Part shown: positions 45,601-55,800 of the stretch, piece after piece | Numbering within the stretch: the first letter of the stretch is position 1 | Layout of the letters: the number at the start of each line of letters is the position of its first letter | From: Pectobacterium polaris | GTDB taxonomy: Bacteria > Pseudomonadota > Gammaproteobacteria > Enterobacterales > Enterobacteriaceae | Direction of reading: 5' to 3' | NCBI RefSeq assembly: GCF_002307355.1 | Contig: NZ_CP017481.1 | Location: forward strand, 2,170,001 to 2,234,000 | DNA length: 64,000 nt | Translations under genes and position numbers: made by a program | Notes under the pieces: generated by a model | What the model saw: the letters and a program-made list of their open reading frames with translations, nothing else | Database searches by the model: none | Told to the model about the DNA's origin: nothing

Positions 45601-47847
45601 ATGCTCACGCGCTTGCGAGAAATTGTCGAAAACGTTGCGGCAACGGCCCGCCTTAGTGATGCGCTGGACATTCTGGTCAATGAGACCTGTCAGGCTATGG
45701 ACACGGAAGTCTGTTCCATTTATCTGGCCGATCACGATCGTCAATGTTATTACCTGATGGCAACGCGCGGGTTGAAAAAGCCGCGCGGGCGCACGGTTAC
45801 GCTGGCGTTTGGGCAAGGTATTGTCGGGCTGGTCGGGCAACGTGCTGAGCCCATCAATCTGGCTGATGCTCGTGCGCATCCCAGCTTTAAATATATCCCC
45901 GCTGTGAAAGAGCAACATTTCCGCTCTTTTCTTGGCGTTCCCATTATCTACCGTCGCCACCTGCTTGGCGTATTGGTGGTGCAGCAGCGTGAACATCGTC
46001 AGTTTGATAAAAACGAAGAATCGTTCATGGTGACGCTGGCCACGCAGATGGCCGCTATTCTTTCCCTTTCACAGATAAAAACGCTCTTCGGTCAATACCG
46101 TCAGACGCGCGTTAAGGCGCTGGTAGCTGCACCCGGTGTGGCGATTGCCCCCGGCTGGCAGGATTGTACCCAGCCTTCTCTGGAACAGGTTTTCCCCGCA
46201 TCGAGTCTGGATAGCGAGCGTGAGCGCTCCCGTTTAACGCAGGCGTTGGAAGAGGCCACGGCGGAATTCCGCCGCTTCAGCAAGCGGTTTAGCGCCAGCG
46301 CGCAGAAAGAGAGTGCGGCGATTTTCGATTTGTACTCGCACTTGCTGAATGATGCGCGGCTCAAGCGTGAACTCTTTCAGGAAGTGGATGCGGGTAATGC
46401 CGCCGAGTGGGCCGTAAAGCTGGTGATCGAGCGCTTTGCCGCGCAGTTTACCAATTTGCAGGATACTTATTTACGCGAGCGTGCGGGCGATCTGCGCGCA
46501 TTGGGGCAACGGCTGCTGTTCCACCTCGACGATAACGCGCAAATCATGGGGCAATGGCCTGAGCGCTTTATCCTCGTGGCGGATGAATTAACGGCCACAC
46601 TGCTTGCAGAGTTGCCGCCGGAGCGTCTAGCGGGTGTTGTTGTGTATGACGGTGCCGCGAATTCGCATGCGGCGATTCTCGTCCGTGCGATGGGCATTCC
46701 GACGCTGGTGGGCGCGGACATTCAGCCCGACCTGCTGCATCAGCGCCTGCTGATCATCGACGGTTATCGCGGCGAGCTGCTGGTCGATCCTGAACCCGTG
46801 CTGGTACAGGAATACCAGCGCCTGCTGACGGAAGAAAATGAGCTGACCCGCCTGGCCGAAGGCGAAATGGAACAGCCTGCCGTACTGAAAAGCGGCGAAC
46901 GCATTCAGGTCATGCTGAATGCGGGGCTCAGCGCTGAACACGAAAAACGCTTTATCAATCAGGTTGATGGTGTGGGTCTGTACCGCACGGAAATTCCGTT
47001 TATGCTGCAAAGTGGATTTCCGTCCGAAGATGAGCAGATGGCGCAATATCAAAGCATGTTGGCGCTTTATCCTACGCGCCCCGTGATGCTGCGCACGCTG
47101 GATATTGGCGCGGACAAGCCGCTGCCTTATTTGCCTATTAGCGAAGAAAACCCGTGTCTCGGCTGGCGCGGCATTCGTATTACGCTCGATCAGCCTGAAA
47201 TCTTTCTGATTCAGGTGCGCGCGATGCTGCGCGCCAACGCGCATATTGGCAATCTTAATATCCTGCTGCCGATGATCAGCAGTCTGGATGAAATCAGTGA
47301 AGCGCGTCGCCTGATCGATCAGGCTGCGGGCGAGGTAGAAGAATTGTTGGGCTTCCCGCAGCCCAAGCCGCGCATTGGAATCATGATTGAAGTCCCGTCG
47401 ATGCTGTTCCTGCTCTCTCATCTGGCTTCCCGCATCGATTTTGTTTCGGTTGGTACGAACGATCTGACGCAGTATCTGCTGGCGGTAGATCGTAACAATG
47501 CTCACGTGGCATCGCTCTATGACAGTCTGCACCCTTCTATGTTACAGGCGCTGAATATGATTGCTGTTGAATGCGAACGGCATAACATTCCGCTTTCCGT
47601 GTGCGGTGAAATGGCGGGAGAAGCACTTGGTGCGCTATTGCTGACGGGGTTGGGCTATCGCTCGTTCAGTATGAACGGGCGCAGCGTTGCGCGAATTAAA
47701 TATCTGCTGCGCCAAATTACGCTGGCTGAATCGCAGGCGCTGGTGAAGCAATTGCTCGGTGCGCAGAGCGCAACGGAAGTCCGACAGTGGGCGGCGATTT
47801 TCATGGAAGATCGCGGATTGGGCGGCTTGATTCGCGGCGGACGCTAA
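45601..47847 (+). CDS. ptsP: Nitrogen PTS enzyme I (EI-Ntr)
   Basis: A 748-residue phosphotransferase. Residues 1-160 are a GAF sensor (ILVNETCQAMDTEVCSIYLAD ... FRSFLGVPI). The EI part has the phospho-accepting His356 in NSHAAILVRAMGIPTLVG, the same number as in E. coli, PLPYLPISEENPCLGWRGIR, and the PEP site VGTNDLTQYLLAVDRNNAHVASLYDSLHP with VCGEMAGE. It takes phosphate from PEP and passes it to NPr and EIIA-Ntr, controlling potassium and nitrogen responses. It is 12 bases after rppH. Confidence 0.97.
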   Translation: MLTRLREIVENVAATARLSDALDILVNETCQAMDTEVCSIYLADHDRQCYYLMATRGLKKPRGRTVTLAFGQGIVGLVGQRAEPINLADARAHPSFKYIPAVKEQHFRSFLGVPIIYRRHLLGVLVVQQREHRQFDKNEESFMVTLATQMAAILSLSQIKTLFGQYRQTRVKALVAAPGVAIAPGWQDCTQPSLEQVFPASSLDSERERSRLTQALEEATAEFRRFSKRFSASAQKESAAIFDLYSHLLNDARLKRELFQEVDAGNAAEWAVKLVIERFAAQFTNLQDTYLRERAGDLRALGQRLLFHLDDNAQIMGQWPERFILVADELTATLLAELPPERLAGVVVYDGAANSHAAILVRAMGIPTLVGADIQPDLLHQRLLIIDGYRGELLVDPEPVLVQEYQRLLTEENELTRLAEGEMEQPAVLKSGERIQVMLNAGLSAEHEKRFINQVDGVGLYRTEIPFMLQSGFPSEDEQMAQYQSMLALYPTRPVMLRTLDIGADKPLPYLPISEENPCLGWRGIRITLDQPEIFLIQVRAMLRANAHIGNLNILLPMISSLDEISEARRLIDQAAGEVEELLGFPQPKPRIGIMIEVPSMLFLLSHLASRIDFVSVGTNDLTQYLLAVDRNNAHVASLYDSLHPSMLQALNMIAVECERHNIPLSVCGEMAGEALGALLLTGLGYRSFSMNGRSVARIKYLLRQITLAESQALVKQLLGAQSATEVRQWAAIFMEDRGLGGLIRGGR

Positions 47848-48070
47848 TCCGTCGCGGTGCGATATCGACGGACACATCAAGATTTAATTGCGAGTAAATG
47901 TTTAACAACGACTCAATGTTTTACAGAACTTTTCCCCTCCGCGATCAACGAGCGTGGGTGCGTATGCTATGATTCGCCACCGCGGTTCGCAGGAACGGAT
48001 TCATTCTCCTGCCTTTTGCCTATCAATGACGATCCCGAAAACAGGGATAACACAATAAAATATGTGGTGA
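47848..48070. promoter_or_regulatory. ptsP-lgt intergenic region
   Basis: About 220 bases. It holds a hairpin TCCGTCG/CGACGGA (47848-47872) just after ptsP without a T run, and near 47965 a -10-like TATGCTATGAT that could start lgt-thyA transcription. Confidence 0.35.
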
Positions 48071-48940
48071 ATGATGACGACAAGCTATCTGGCGTTTCCT
48101 CAGTTTGATCCCGTGATTTTCTCAATTGGCCCGTTGGCGCTGCACTGGTATGGGCTGATGTATCTGGTGGGGTTTATATTTGCCATGTGGCTGGCGGTGC
48201 GTCGGGCGAATAAACCGGGTAGCGGCTGGACTAAAGATGAAGTCGAAAACCTGCTGTATATGGGGTTCCTTGGGGTCTTCGTCGGCGGGCGTCTGGGCTA
48301 TGTCCTGTTTTATGCCTTCCCATCATTTCTTGAAAATCCGCTCTATCTTTTCAAAGTCTGGGATGGCGGCATGTCGTTCCATGGTGGCTTAATGGGCGTC
48401 ATCTGCGTCATGCTGTGGTTCGCGCATCGCACCAAACGCCATTTCTTCCAGGTTGCTGATTTTATTGCCCCTCTGATTCCTTTCGGGCTTGGTGCTGGCC
48501 GACTGGGCAACTTCATCAATGGCGAACTCTGGGGACGTGTGACGACGGATACGCCGTGGGCCATGCTGTTTCCTGGCTCGCGTGGCGAAGATATGGCGCT
48601 GGCTGTCAGCAACCCGCAGTGGCAGACGATTTTTAATCAATTAGGTATGCTGCCACGCCATCCTTCCCAGCTGTATCAAATGATGCTGGAAGGTGTGGCG
48701 CTATTTATCATTCTGAATCTCTTTATTCGTAAATCTCGGCCGATGGGCAGCGTCTCAGGGCTTTTCCTGATCGGTTATGGCATGTTCCGAATCATTACTG
48801 AATTCTTCCGCCAGCCGGATGCGCAACTGGGGCTGTTTGGCGGCTTGTTCAGCATGGGGCAAATCCTGTCGTTGCCGATGGTGATCGCCGGTATTCTGAT
48901 GATGGTCTGGGCCTATCGCCGTCAGCCTGCACAGCAATAA
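48071..48940 (+). CDS. lgt: Prolipoprotein diacylglyceryl transferase
   Basis: A 289-residue inner-membrane enzyme with seven helices that adds diacylglycerol from phosphatidylglycerol to the lipobox cysteine of prolipoproteins. The Lgt signature is [39 protein letters not shown] opens it, and [14 protein letters not shown] and the RHPSQLYQ motif are conserved. Starts at 48071 or 48074. It is 36 bases before thyA as in E. coli. Confidence 0.97.
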   Translation: MMTTSYLAFPQFDPVIFSIGPLALHWYGLMYLVGFIFAMWLAVRRANKPGSGWTKDEVENLLYMGFLGVFVGGRLGYVLFYAFPSFLENPLYLFKVWDGGMSFHGGLMGVICVMLWFAHRTKRHFFQVADFIAPLIPFGLGAGRLGNFINGELWGRVTTDTPWAMLFPGSRGEDMALAVSNPQWQTIFNQLGMLPRHPSQLYQMMLEGVALFIILNLFIRKSRPMGSVSGLFLIGYGMFRIITEFFRQPDAQLGLFGGLFSMGQILSLPMVIAGILMMVWAYRRQPAQQ

Positions 48941-48976
48941 TCCGCCGTCCTTCTTTAATATTTGTGGTGAGGTAGT

Positions 48977-49771
48977 ATGAAACAGTATCTGGATCTGATG
49001 AAAAAAGTGCTTGAAGAGGGCACGCCGAAAGCCGACCGTACCGGCACGGGCACGCGTTCTATTTTCGGCCATCAGATGCGTTTCAACTTGCAGGACGGGT
49101 TTCCGCTGGTTACCACCAAAAAATGCCACCTGCGTTCGATTATCCATGAACTGCTCTGGTTCCTGAACGGCGATACCAATGTTGCTTATCTGCATGAAAA
49201 TAAAGTCAGCATTTGGGACGAATGGGCGGATGAGAACGGTGATTTGGGGCCGGTTTACGGTAAACAGTGGCGTTCGTGGGGTGCCGCAGATGGCCGTCAG
49301 ATCGACCAGTTGAAGAATGTCCTGACCCAGTTGAGACAGGATCCAGATTCTCGCCGTATTATCGTGTCTGCCTGGAACGTGGGTGAGCTGGATAAAATGG
49401 CGCTGGCACCGTGCCACGCATTTTTCCAGTTCTACGTGGCGGATGGCAAACTCTCTTGCCAGCTTTATCAACGCTCGTGCGATATCTTCCTCGGCCTGCC
49501 GTTCAACATCGCTAGCTATGCACTGTTGGTGCATATGGTGGCGCAGCAGTGCGATCTGGATGTCGGTGATTTCGTCTGGACTGGTGGCGACACGCATCTG
49601 TACAACAACCATCTGGAACAGACGAATTTACAGTTGAGCCGTGAACCACGCGCGCTGCCTAAATTGGTGATTAAGCGCCGTCCGGATACGCTGTTCGACT
49701 ACCGCTTCGAGGACTTTGAAATCGAGGGATACGATCCACATCCCGCCATCAAAGCCCCGGTTGCGATCTAA
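48977..49771 (+). CDS. thyA: Thymidylate synthase
   Basis: A 264-residue enzyme, the E. coli length, making dTMP from dUMP with methylene-THF. Catalytic Cys146 is in [50 protein letters not shown] and the C-terminal APVAI complete the family features. It shares a transcript with lgt and ends in a strong terminator. Confidence 0.98.
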   Translation: MKQYLDLMKKVLEEGTPKADRTGTGTRSIFGHQMRFNLQDGFPLVTTKKCHLRSIIHELLWFLNGDTNVAYLHENKVSIWDEWADENGDLGPVYGKQWRSWGAADGRQIDQLKNVLTQLRQDPDSRRIIVSAWNVGELDKMALAPCHAFFQFYVADGKLSCQLYQRSCDIFLGLPFNIASYALLVHMVAQQCDLDVGDFVWTGGDTHLYNNHLEQTNLQLSREPRALPKLVIKRRPDTLFDYRFEDFEIEGYDPHPAIKAPVAI

Positions 49772-49789
49772 AGTCTCCCCATGTTTTCG

Positions 49790-49814
49790 AGGGCCGCGTA
49801 ATGCGGCCCTTTTT
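49790..49814 (+). terminator. Terminator of thyA
   Basis: Stem AGGGCCGC (49790-49797) / GCGGCCCT (49803-49810), loop GTAAT, then a five-T run. Confidence 0.93.
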
Positions 49815-49815
49815 G

Positions 49816-50007
49816 TTACTTATCTTTGTGCAACGGACCTACCACTTCCTGAATCGATGGTGCTGGGGAATTTCTAACCCCATCTGACGCGATAAGCATG
49901 AGAGTAAATAGTTCTTCCTCACTGGTAATTTGCATTTTGCGACCAGCATGAGGTTTCATCTGTCGAGATGACACAGTTACACGGTAATCTGTCGGCTCTT
50001 TATTCAT
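49816..50007 (-). CDS. Small protein of unknown function
   Basis: A 63-residue protein. ATG 50007 follows CGAGGTG; an in-frame ATG at 50052 is less likely. It is polar with mixed charge (EPTDYRVTVSSRQMKPHAGRK, then ITSEEELFTLMLIASDGV), without signal peptide or membrane segment. No family was recognised. It lies 66 bases downstream of the 184-residue gene on the same strand; both are inserted between thyA and ppdA, a place without genes in E. coli, so they probably work as a pair. Confidence 0.55.
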   Translation of the reverse strand: MNKEPTDYRVTVSSRQMKPHAGRKMQITSEEELFTLMLIASDGVRNSPAPSIQEVVGPLHKDK

Positions 50008-50073
50008 AATCACCTCGAAAAATGACGATTTATTAGCCGCATTGTCGCGCATTATTTACTCTTCCTCAATGTG

Positions 50074-50628
50074 CTATCCCCGATTTGAATACGATATAAA
50101 CCAGTTTAGTAAATCATCTGCCGAGCGAAAGAGAATAGATTTATCCCCGCTTACATCTAAAAATTGATGACTTTTGATATAATAATCAGCAACTTTTTCA
50201 TTGACTGGGCTTTGAATATAAACGCCTTCACCTTCCACCCTGATGAGGAAAAATAGGATGATGATTAAACAATAAGTCAGCATTTTCCCATCTAGGATAG
50301 ATCCCCTTTTTGAAAAATTCTGAAGTAACTCAATGCTTAATATATGGTTTGTCGTGTTGAACGAACAAATACAAGCCCCGTCGGGTTTGGTTATTGGTAT
50401 GTCAGTATCGATCTTAAAGATAAACCCGAATTCACTATCAGCGTAAAGGCTCATTTTTGCCAAGCGCCAGTCAATATCGAAATCGCTTTCTCTGGCAAGA
50501 GCAATGCACCAGTCAACATCATCCTGGTTCATTGGGGAAACTGACATACCAAGGTTAACCGTACTAAAGTAACGATTTGCCACTTCCAGAGCCGAGGTCC
50601 CATTTTCTCTCACTGTTGTTGATTTCAT
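50074..50628 (-). CDS. Uncharacterised accessory protein, upstream partner of the small gene
   Basis: A 184-residue protein. ATG 50628 has an ideal AAGGAGAT upstream; an open frame runs 13 codons further without such a site. The order of elements (MNQDDVDWCIALARESDFDIDWRLAKMSLYADSEFGFIFKID, a hydrophobic stretch LTYCLIIILFFLIRVEGEG, then SPVNEKVADYYIKSHQFLDV) is loosely like a GNAT acetyltransferase fold, but the acetyl-CoA loop is not clear. The base composition is more AT-rich than its neighbours, suggesting recent gain. Function unknown. Confidence 0.65.
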   Translation of the reverse strand: MKSTTVRENGTSALEVANRYFSTVNLGMSVSPMNQDDVDWCIALARESDFDIDWRLAKMSLYADSEFGFIFKIDTDIPITKPDGACICSFNTTNHILSIELLQNFSKRGSILDGKMLTYCLIIILFFLIRVEGEGVYIQSPVNEKVADYYIKSHQFLDVSGDKSILFRSADDLLNWFISYSNRG

Positions 50629-50850
50629 TTCGATCTCCTTATCCTGAGTTCGATTCCTCCTTGTCACCGACTTACTCGGGGTGTGACATTACCTCCTTCA
50701 CCGCGTGCTTTCTCCTGCTATTCCCTCGTTTTCCCTACCTCCCCGCACGTTTTTTCTGTTGTTACATCGTTGCAGTAAAACATTGCGAGCCGACGCGTAT
50801 AGTGCTGTTAACACGCTGTTTTTGCAGAGAAGACTCACTATCCTGACGCC

Positions 50851-51354
50851 ATGAAAACAGGGAATCGACAACGGCGAGGGTTTACCTTGCTTGAATTATT
50901 GGTGGTGCTGACGATTGTGGCGCTGATGGCGGGCGGCGGTTTGCATGGCTGGATTCAGTATCAGCAGGCAATTCGTCTGGAGCAGAGTGCACAGCAACTG
51001 CTGGATTTTTTGAGTCGGGTTCAGGCGAATGCCTACTGGCATAACGAAACCCGCACGGCGAAGCTCATACCGCAGGGAGAGCTATGGTGCATGGTGACGG
51101 GGCAGAATGAAAAACAGGCAGAGGAGACGTGCCGTGAGAACCATCCGGGACAGTTCGTTCGCCGCACGCAGGATGTTGTGCTGGCAAAGTTCACCAGCAA
51201 CGTTTTTACGTTCTTTGGCTTGCGCAACGCGGCACAGGCTGGACACATATCACTGTCGAATTCTGCGGGTCAGCTTCGTCTCATCATCTCGGTGAGAGGA
51301 CGCATGCGTCTGTGCAGCGAGGCGCCGGCTGTTCTGGCGATTCCCCTATGCTGA
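50851..51354 (+). CDS. ppdA: Prepilin-like protein PpdA
   Basis: A 167-residue minor pseudopilin/minor pilin. The prepilin site is RRGFTLLELLVVLTIVALMAGGG (residues about 9-31): cleavage before Phe, Glu at +5 and a hydrophobic helix. The rest is a globular GspH-like part. PpdA-PpdB-YgdB-PpdC prime type IV pilus assembly or type II secretion-like fibres in the inner membrane. It starts the four-gene operon and overlaps ppdB by 7 bases. Confidence 0.93.
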   Translation: MKTGNRQRRGFTLLELLVVLTIVALMAGGGLHGWIQYQQAIRLEQSAQQLLDFLSRVQANAYWHNETRTAKLIPQGELWCMVTGQNEKQAEETCRENHPGQFVRRTQDVVLAKFTSNVFTFFGLRNAAQAGHISLSNSAGQLRLIISVRGRMRLCSEAPAVLAIPLC

Positions 51355-51974
51355 AACCGATAGCGTTGAGACAGACCGTGTTGAGGCAACCAAGGCTGAG
51401 GTGCAAGCAGAGTGGATTCACTCTGCCGGAAATCCTGTTAGCACTGAGCTTAGGTAGCCTGATTATGCTGTCGGCGGCACAGTTGTACCCTCTATTGCGC
51501 AGTCAAAGTCAGGACAGCGCACAGCTTTTCCGGCTGGAGCAATTGTTCAGTCAGGTAGCGATGGGGGTTGAGAAAGATATCCGTCGTGCCGGTTTTTGTG
51601 CGGGAACCTGTCAGGGAAAGGCAATTAGCATAGGGAAGTATCCGAGCGAGGCGGAAAACAGCTGTCTGAATGTCTCTTACGATCTGAACCGAAATGGGAT
51701 TTGGGACGGTGGGGAACAGCAGGATGCCGAGTCTTTTGGCTATCGCCTGCGTGGCCGGTCGTTGGAAATCCAGAGCGGGGCGCATAACTGTCAGGGCGAC
51801 AGGTGGGAGAAACTGTTTGATCCGCAAGAAGTGGTTCTCACAGTGTTCCGGTTACAGCGTCTGTCTGCACAAAATAATACGGCGTTGTATGAATTACAGC
51901 TCGCGGGTTATTGGGCCAAACGTCCTGCCATTCGGCAGCATACCACTCGCCTTATTCTTGGTCGCAACCAATGA
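51348..51974 (+). CDS. ppdB: Prepilin-like protein PpdB
   Basis: A 208-residue minor pilin. ATG 51348 overlaps the ppdA stop; a frame start at 51312 would lie inside ppdA. The prepilin motif is QSGFTLPEILLALSLGSLIMLSAAQ near residues 21-45. A PilW/GspJ-like domain follows, with paired cysteines (FCAGTC, NSCLN). It overlaps ygdB by 4 bases. Confidence 0.92.
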   Translation: MLKPIALRQTVLRQPRLRCKQSGFTLPEILLALSLGSLIMLSAAQLYPLLRSQSQDSAQLFRLEQLFSQVAMGVEKDIRRAGFCAGTCQGKAISIGKYPSEAENSCLNVSYDLNRNGIWDGGEQQDAESFGYRLRGRSLEIQSGAHNCQGDRWEKLFDPQEVVLTVFRLQRLSAQNNTALYELQLAGYWAKRPAIRQHTTRLILGRNQ

Positions 51975-52426
51975 GAAAAGGACATCAGGAGGGAAGTGGA
52001 ACGCTGGCTATGGTGCTGCTCATCGCCATTATTGGCCTGCTGTTGATGTCCGGTTTGCAGCGCCAGCTTGATGCTGCCATTCAGATGGGAAACGATGAGC
52101 GGCATTATCTGCGCGCATTCAATCAGGCATTGTCCTCGCTGAATTGGGGAAGAGGGCAGCGTTGGGCAACATTGACGGAAAGCTGGCAGTGTCAGCAGTT
52201 ATCGGCAGAACAGCTCGTAGCGTGCCTGCGTGTGGCCTCGGATGGGGAGCAAGGATTACTGCGTGGCGAAGGGACTCTTCCCGCTTCGGTGCGATCGTTG
52301 AGGTTGTACCAGCGTGTGTCATTCTCGGCACAATCGTCGGGCCAGATTGTGATTCAACCATTGGGTAACGGCTGGCTAGATTTTTGTCCTGATAAGGATA
52401 TGACACGCTGTGATGCAACAGAATAG
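51971..52426 (+). CDS. ygdB: DUF2509 membrane protein YgdB
   Basis: A 151-residue protein starting in the ATGA overlap with ppdB. One membrane helix near the N-terminus (GTLAMVLLIAIIGLLLMSG) without a full prepilin site suits a PilX/GspK-like minor component. The end, GNGWLDFCPDKDMTRCDATE, matches E. coli YgdB. It overlaps ppdC by about 15 bases. Confidence 0.9.
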   Translation: MRKGHQEGSGTLAMVLLIAIIGLLLMSGLQRQLDAAIQMGNDERHYLRAFNQALSSLNWGRGQRWATLTESWQCQQLSAEQLVACLRVASDGEQGLLRGEGTLPASVRSLRLYQRVSFSAQSSGQIVIQPLGNGWLDFCPDKDMTRCDATE

Positions 52427-52808
52427 CGCGCTGAACAAGGGGGTTGCGAGCCATCAATCTGGCTTTAGCCTGCCGGAAACGCTAGTGGCGGTGCTGCTGT
52501 TTGCTGTGTCGCTGATGGGGTTACTGCAATATCACCAGATCTTGCAGCAATCATTTCAACACCAGTTGCAGCAGCGTCAGGCCTGGCGGTTGGCGATGCA
52601 GCAGTTGGAGGCCTATGAAGCGGGTGTACGGTATAATCCGTCTGATAGTGATAATACCGCGTCTCTTGCGAGTAAAAACTGGCAGTTTAGTGTGTCAGAG
52701 CAGCGACTGAATGGAGAATGCCGTCAGGTAACGGCAAGAGTCATGACGCCACGTCGCTATCAGGCTACACTAAACCGTTGGTTTTGCCTGTCATCGCCTG
52801 TTGGATAG
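52413..52808 (+). CDS. ppdC: Prepilin-like protein PpdC
   Basis: A 131-residue minor pilin (PilV/GspI-like) beginning at ATG 52413 or GTG 52410. The prepilin motif is QSGFSLPETLVAVLLFAVSLMGLL. It completes the ppdA-ppdB-ygdB-ppdC operon just ahead of recC. Confidence 0.92.
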   Translation: MQQNSALNKGVASHQSGFSLPETLVAVLLFAVSLMGLLQYHQILQQSFQHQLQQRQAWRLAMQQLEAYEAGVRYNPSDSDNTASLASKNWQFSVSEQRLNGECRQVTARVMTPRRYQATLNRWFCLSSPVG

Positions 52809-52865
52809 GCATACTTGGGTAAACTATGAATTATAAATCGTAAGCCGCGGCGAGCAGGAGCCAGA

Positions 52866-55800
52866 ATGTTTAGAATCTATCACTCCAATCAGTTGGATAT
52901 CTTGAAAAGACTGATGGTTGAGTTGATAAAACGTCAGCCGCTTGCGGATCCCTTCCAGCAGGAAGTGATTTTAGTTCAAAGTCCGGGGATGGCGCAGTGG
53001 CTGCAAATTGAACTGGCTGGACACTTCGGGATTGCTGCCAATATTCAATTCCCGCTGCCCGGTGTTTTTTTGTGGAATATGTGTCGCCATGTGCTGCCGG
53101 ATATTCCAAAAGAAAGCGCCTTCAGCAAGGATGCAATGACGTGGAAGCTCATGCATTTGCTGCCCGATTTGTTGGCACAGCCTGATTTTGCAGCCCTTAA
53201 CCACTATTTGCAGGATGATGATAACCAGCGCAAGCTGCATCAGCTTGCCGGACGCGTAGCGGATCTTTTCGATCAATACCTGATTTATCGCCCGGAATGG
53301 ATCAAGGCATGGCAAGAAGGGAAACAGGTTGACGATCTTGGCGGGAACCAGCTGTGGCAGTCGGCGCTGTGGCGTGCGTTGGTGGGCTACACTCGAGAGC
53401 TGGCGCAGCCCGAATGGCACCATGCGATTTTGTATCAACGCTTTATTACTGCGTTAGAACAGGCAAAAACGTGCCCGAAAGGCCTGCCGCCACGTGTTTT
53501 TATCTGCGGCATTTCGGCGTTACCCCCCATCTATTTACAGGCGTTGAACGCGCTGGCGCGTCATATTGATGTGCACCTGCTATTTACCAATCCCTGCCGC
53601 CATTACTGGAGTGACATTCAGGATTATAAATTTCTGGCGAAGCTAAAAGCCCGCAACCGCCGCTTACATCGCTTTGACGGCGAGCAGACTGATGAAACTC
53701 GTCCGCTCTTTCGCAATCCCTCGCAGGCAGAAACATTGTTCAACGACGACGGTAAACAGTCGATTAATAACCCGCTGCTGGCATCGTGGGGAAAGCTGGG
53801 GCGCGATAACCTTTATCTGCTGGCTGAGTTGGATAACGTGCAGGAGATCGACGCCTTTGTTGAGTCGGATGGCGAAAACCTGTTGCAAACCTTGCAGCGC
53901 GATATTCTTGAGCTGGAAGACCACGCAGTGGTGGCTGTTAGCCATGAAACGCAGAACACCAGCATGCAAAAACGCCTGCTGACACTCGACGATCGTTCGA
54001 TCGATTTCCACGCTTGCCACAGCCCGCAGCGAGAGGTTGAAGTGCTTCACGATCGGCTGCTGGCCATGATGGCCGACGATCCTGAACTGATGCCGCGTGA
54101 TGTCATTGTGATGATGGCGGATATCGACAGCTATACGCCGTTTATTCAGGCGGTGTTTGGCAACGCGCCAGATAACCGCTACCTGCCTTTTGCCATCTCC
54201 GATCAGCGTGCGCGACATGCGCATCCCGCCTTGCAGGCGGTAATCAGCCTGCTGGATTTACCGACGAGCCGTTTTACGGCGGAACAGGTTCTGGCATTGC
54301 TTGAAGTGCCTGCGCTGGCTGCGCGTTTCGGTATTCAGGAAGAAGGGCTACGGCGTCTGCGCCTGTGGGTCGTGGAATCAGGTGTGCGCTGGGGATTGGA
54401 TGACGACAACGTGCGCGATCTGATGCTGCCGCCAACAGGGCAGCATACGTGGCGTTTCGGCCTGACGAGAATGTTGCTGGGCTATGCAATGGACAGCCAG
54501 GTCGGCGACTGGCAAGGCGTGCTGCCTTATGATGAATCCAGCGGCCTGATTGCCGAACTGGCCGGTCAACTGGCCGAACTGCTGATGCAGATCCACCATT
54601 GGCGTCAGCGCCTGTCTCAGCCGCGCGTGCTTGTCGACTGGCTACCGCTGTGTCGAGAGTTGATCGAAACCTTCTTTGATGCTGACAGTGAGACCGAAGC
54701 GGCGTTGGCATTGGTGGAAAAACAGTGGCAGCACGTGATTGGTATGGGCACGATGGCGCATTATCCGCAACAGGTGCCGATCTCCCGGTTACGTGATGAA
54801 CTGTCGCGGCGTCTCGATCAGGAGCGGCTCAGCCAGCGTTTTCTGGCTGGATCGATCAATTTTTGTACGCTGATGCCGATGCGTTCCATCCCGTTCAAGG
54901 TTGTGTGTTTGCTGGGCATGAATGACGGCGTTTATCCTCGAACGCTGCCACCGCTCGGGTTCGATCTGATGGGGCGGAAAATCAAGCGCGGTGACCGTAG
55001 TCGACGTGATGATGACCGCTATCTGTTTCTTGAGGCGCTTCTGTCGGCGCAGCACAAACTCTATATCAGCTATATCGGGCGCTCAATTCAGGATAATACG
55101 CGTCGCTATCCTTCTGTATTGGTCAGCGAACTGACTGAATATATCGCACAAAGTTACGTCCTGCCGGGCGATGAGGCGCTGGATATCGATAGCAGTGCGG
55201 AGCGCGTGGTGAAGCACCTTTGCCGCGAACATAGCCGTATGCCTTTTGATGCGAATAACTTCCTGTCTGCACCGCAGCCGTTGAGCTTTGCGGCAGAGTG
55301 GCTAGCGGCGGCGAACCAAAAAGGGGAAGCTCAGCCTGATTTCGATCGCGAAGCGCTGTCCGAAAGAGCGAGTGATAGGGATGTCAGCCTGGACGATCTG
55401 AAACGTTTTTATCGTCATCCTGTGCGAGCCTTTTTTCAACTGCGGCTTGGCGTGAGTTTTATGCTGCACAGCGATGAGCTGTTGGATGAAGAGCCCTTTG
55501 TGGTTGATAGCCTTAACCGCTATCAATTGAATAGCGAGTTGCTTAATACCTTGATTAATGAAGGCGATACCGAAAAACTGTATCGCCGTGCCAGAGCTGC
55601 GGGTGAGTTGCCCTATGGCGCGTTCGGCGAAATTTACTGGCAGGAACAGCAGCAGGAGATGGCGCAGTTGGCTGCGCGTGTGCGTGATGAACTAATGCCG
55701 TCGCTGTCGGCGAGTCGGGAAGTGGATATTCTCCTCGACGGTGTGCGTATCAGCGGCTGGCTGAATCAGGTGCAGCCGGATGGTTTGCTGCGCTGGCGTC

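Noticed and set aside
46627..47532. 301-codon open frame antisense to ptsP
   Set aside because: Entirely inside a conserved gene, no start signal, no recognisable protein.
48755..49612. 285-codon open frame antisense to lgt and thyA
   Set aside because: Spans two conserved genes and their gap; no start signal.
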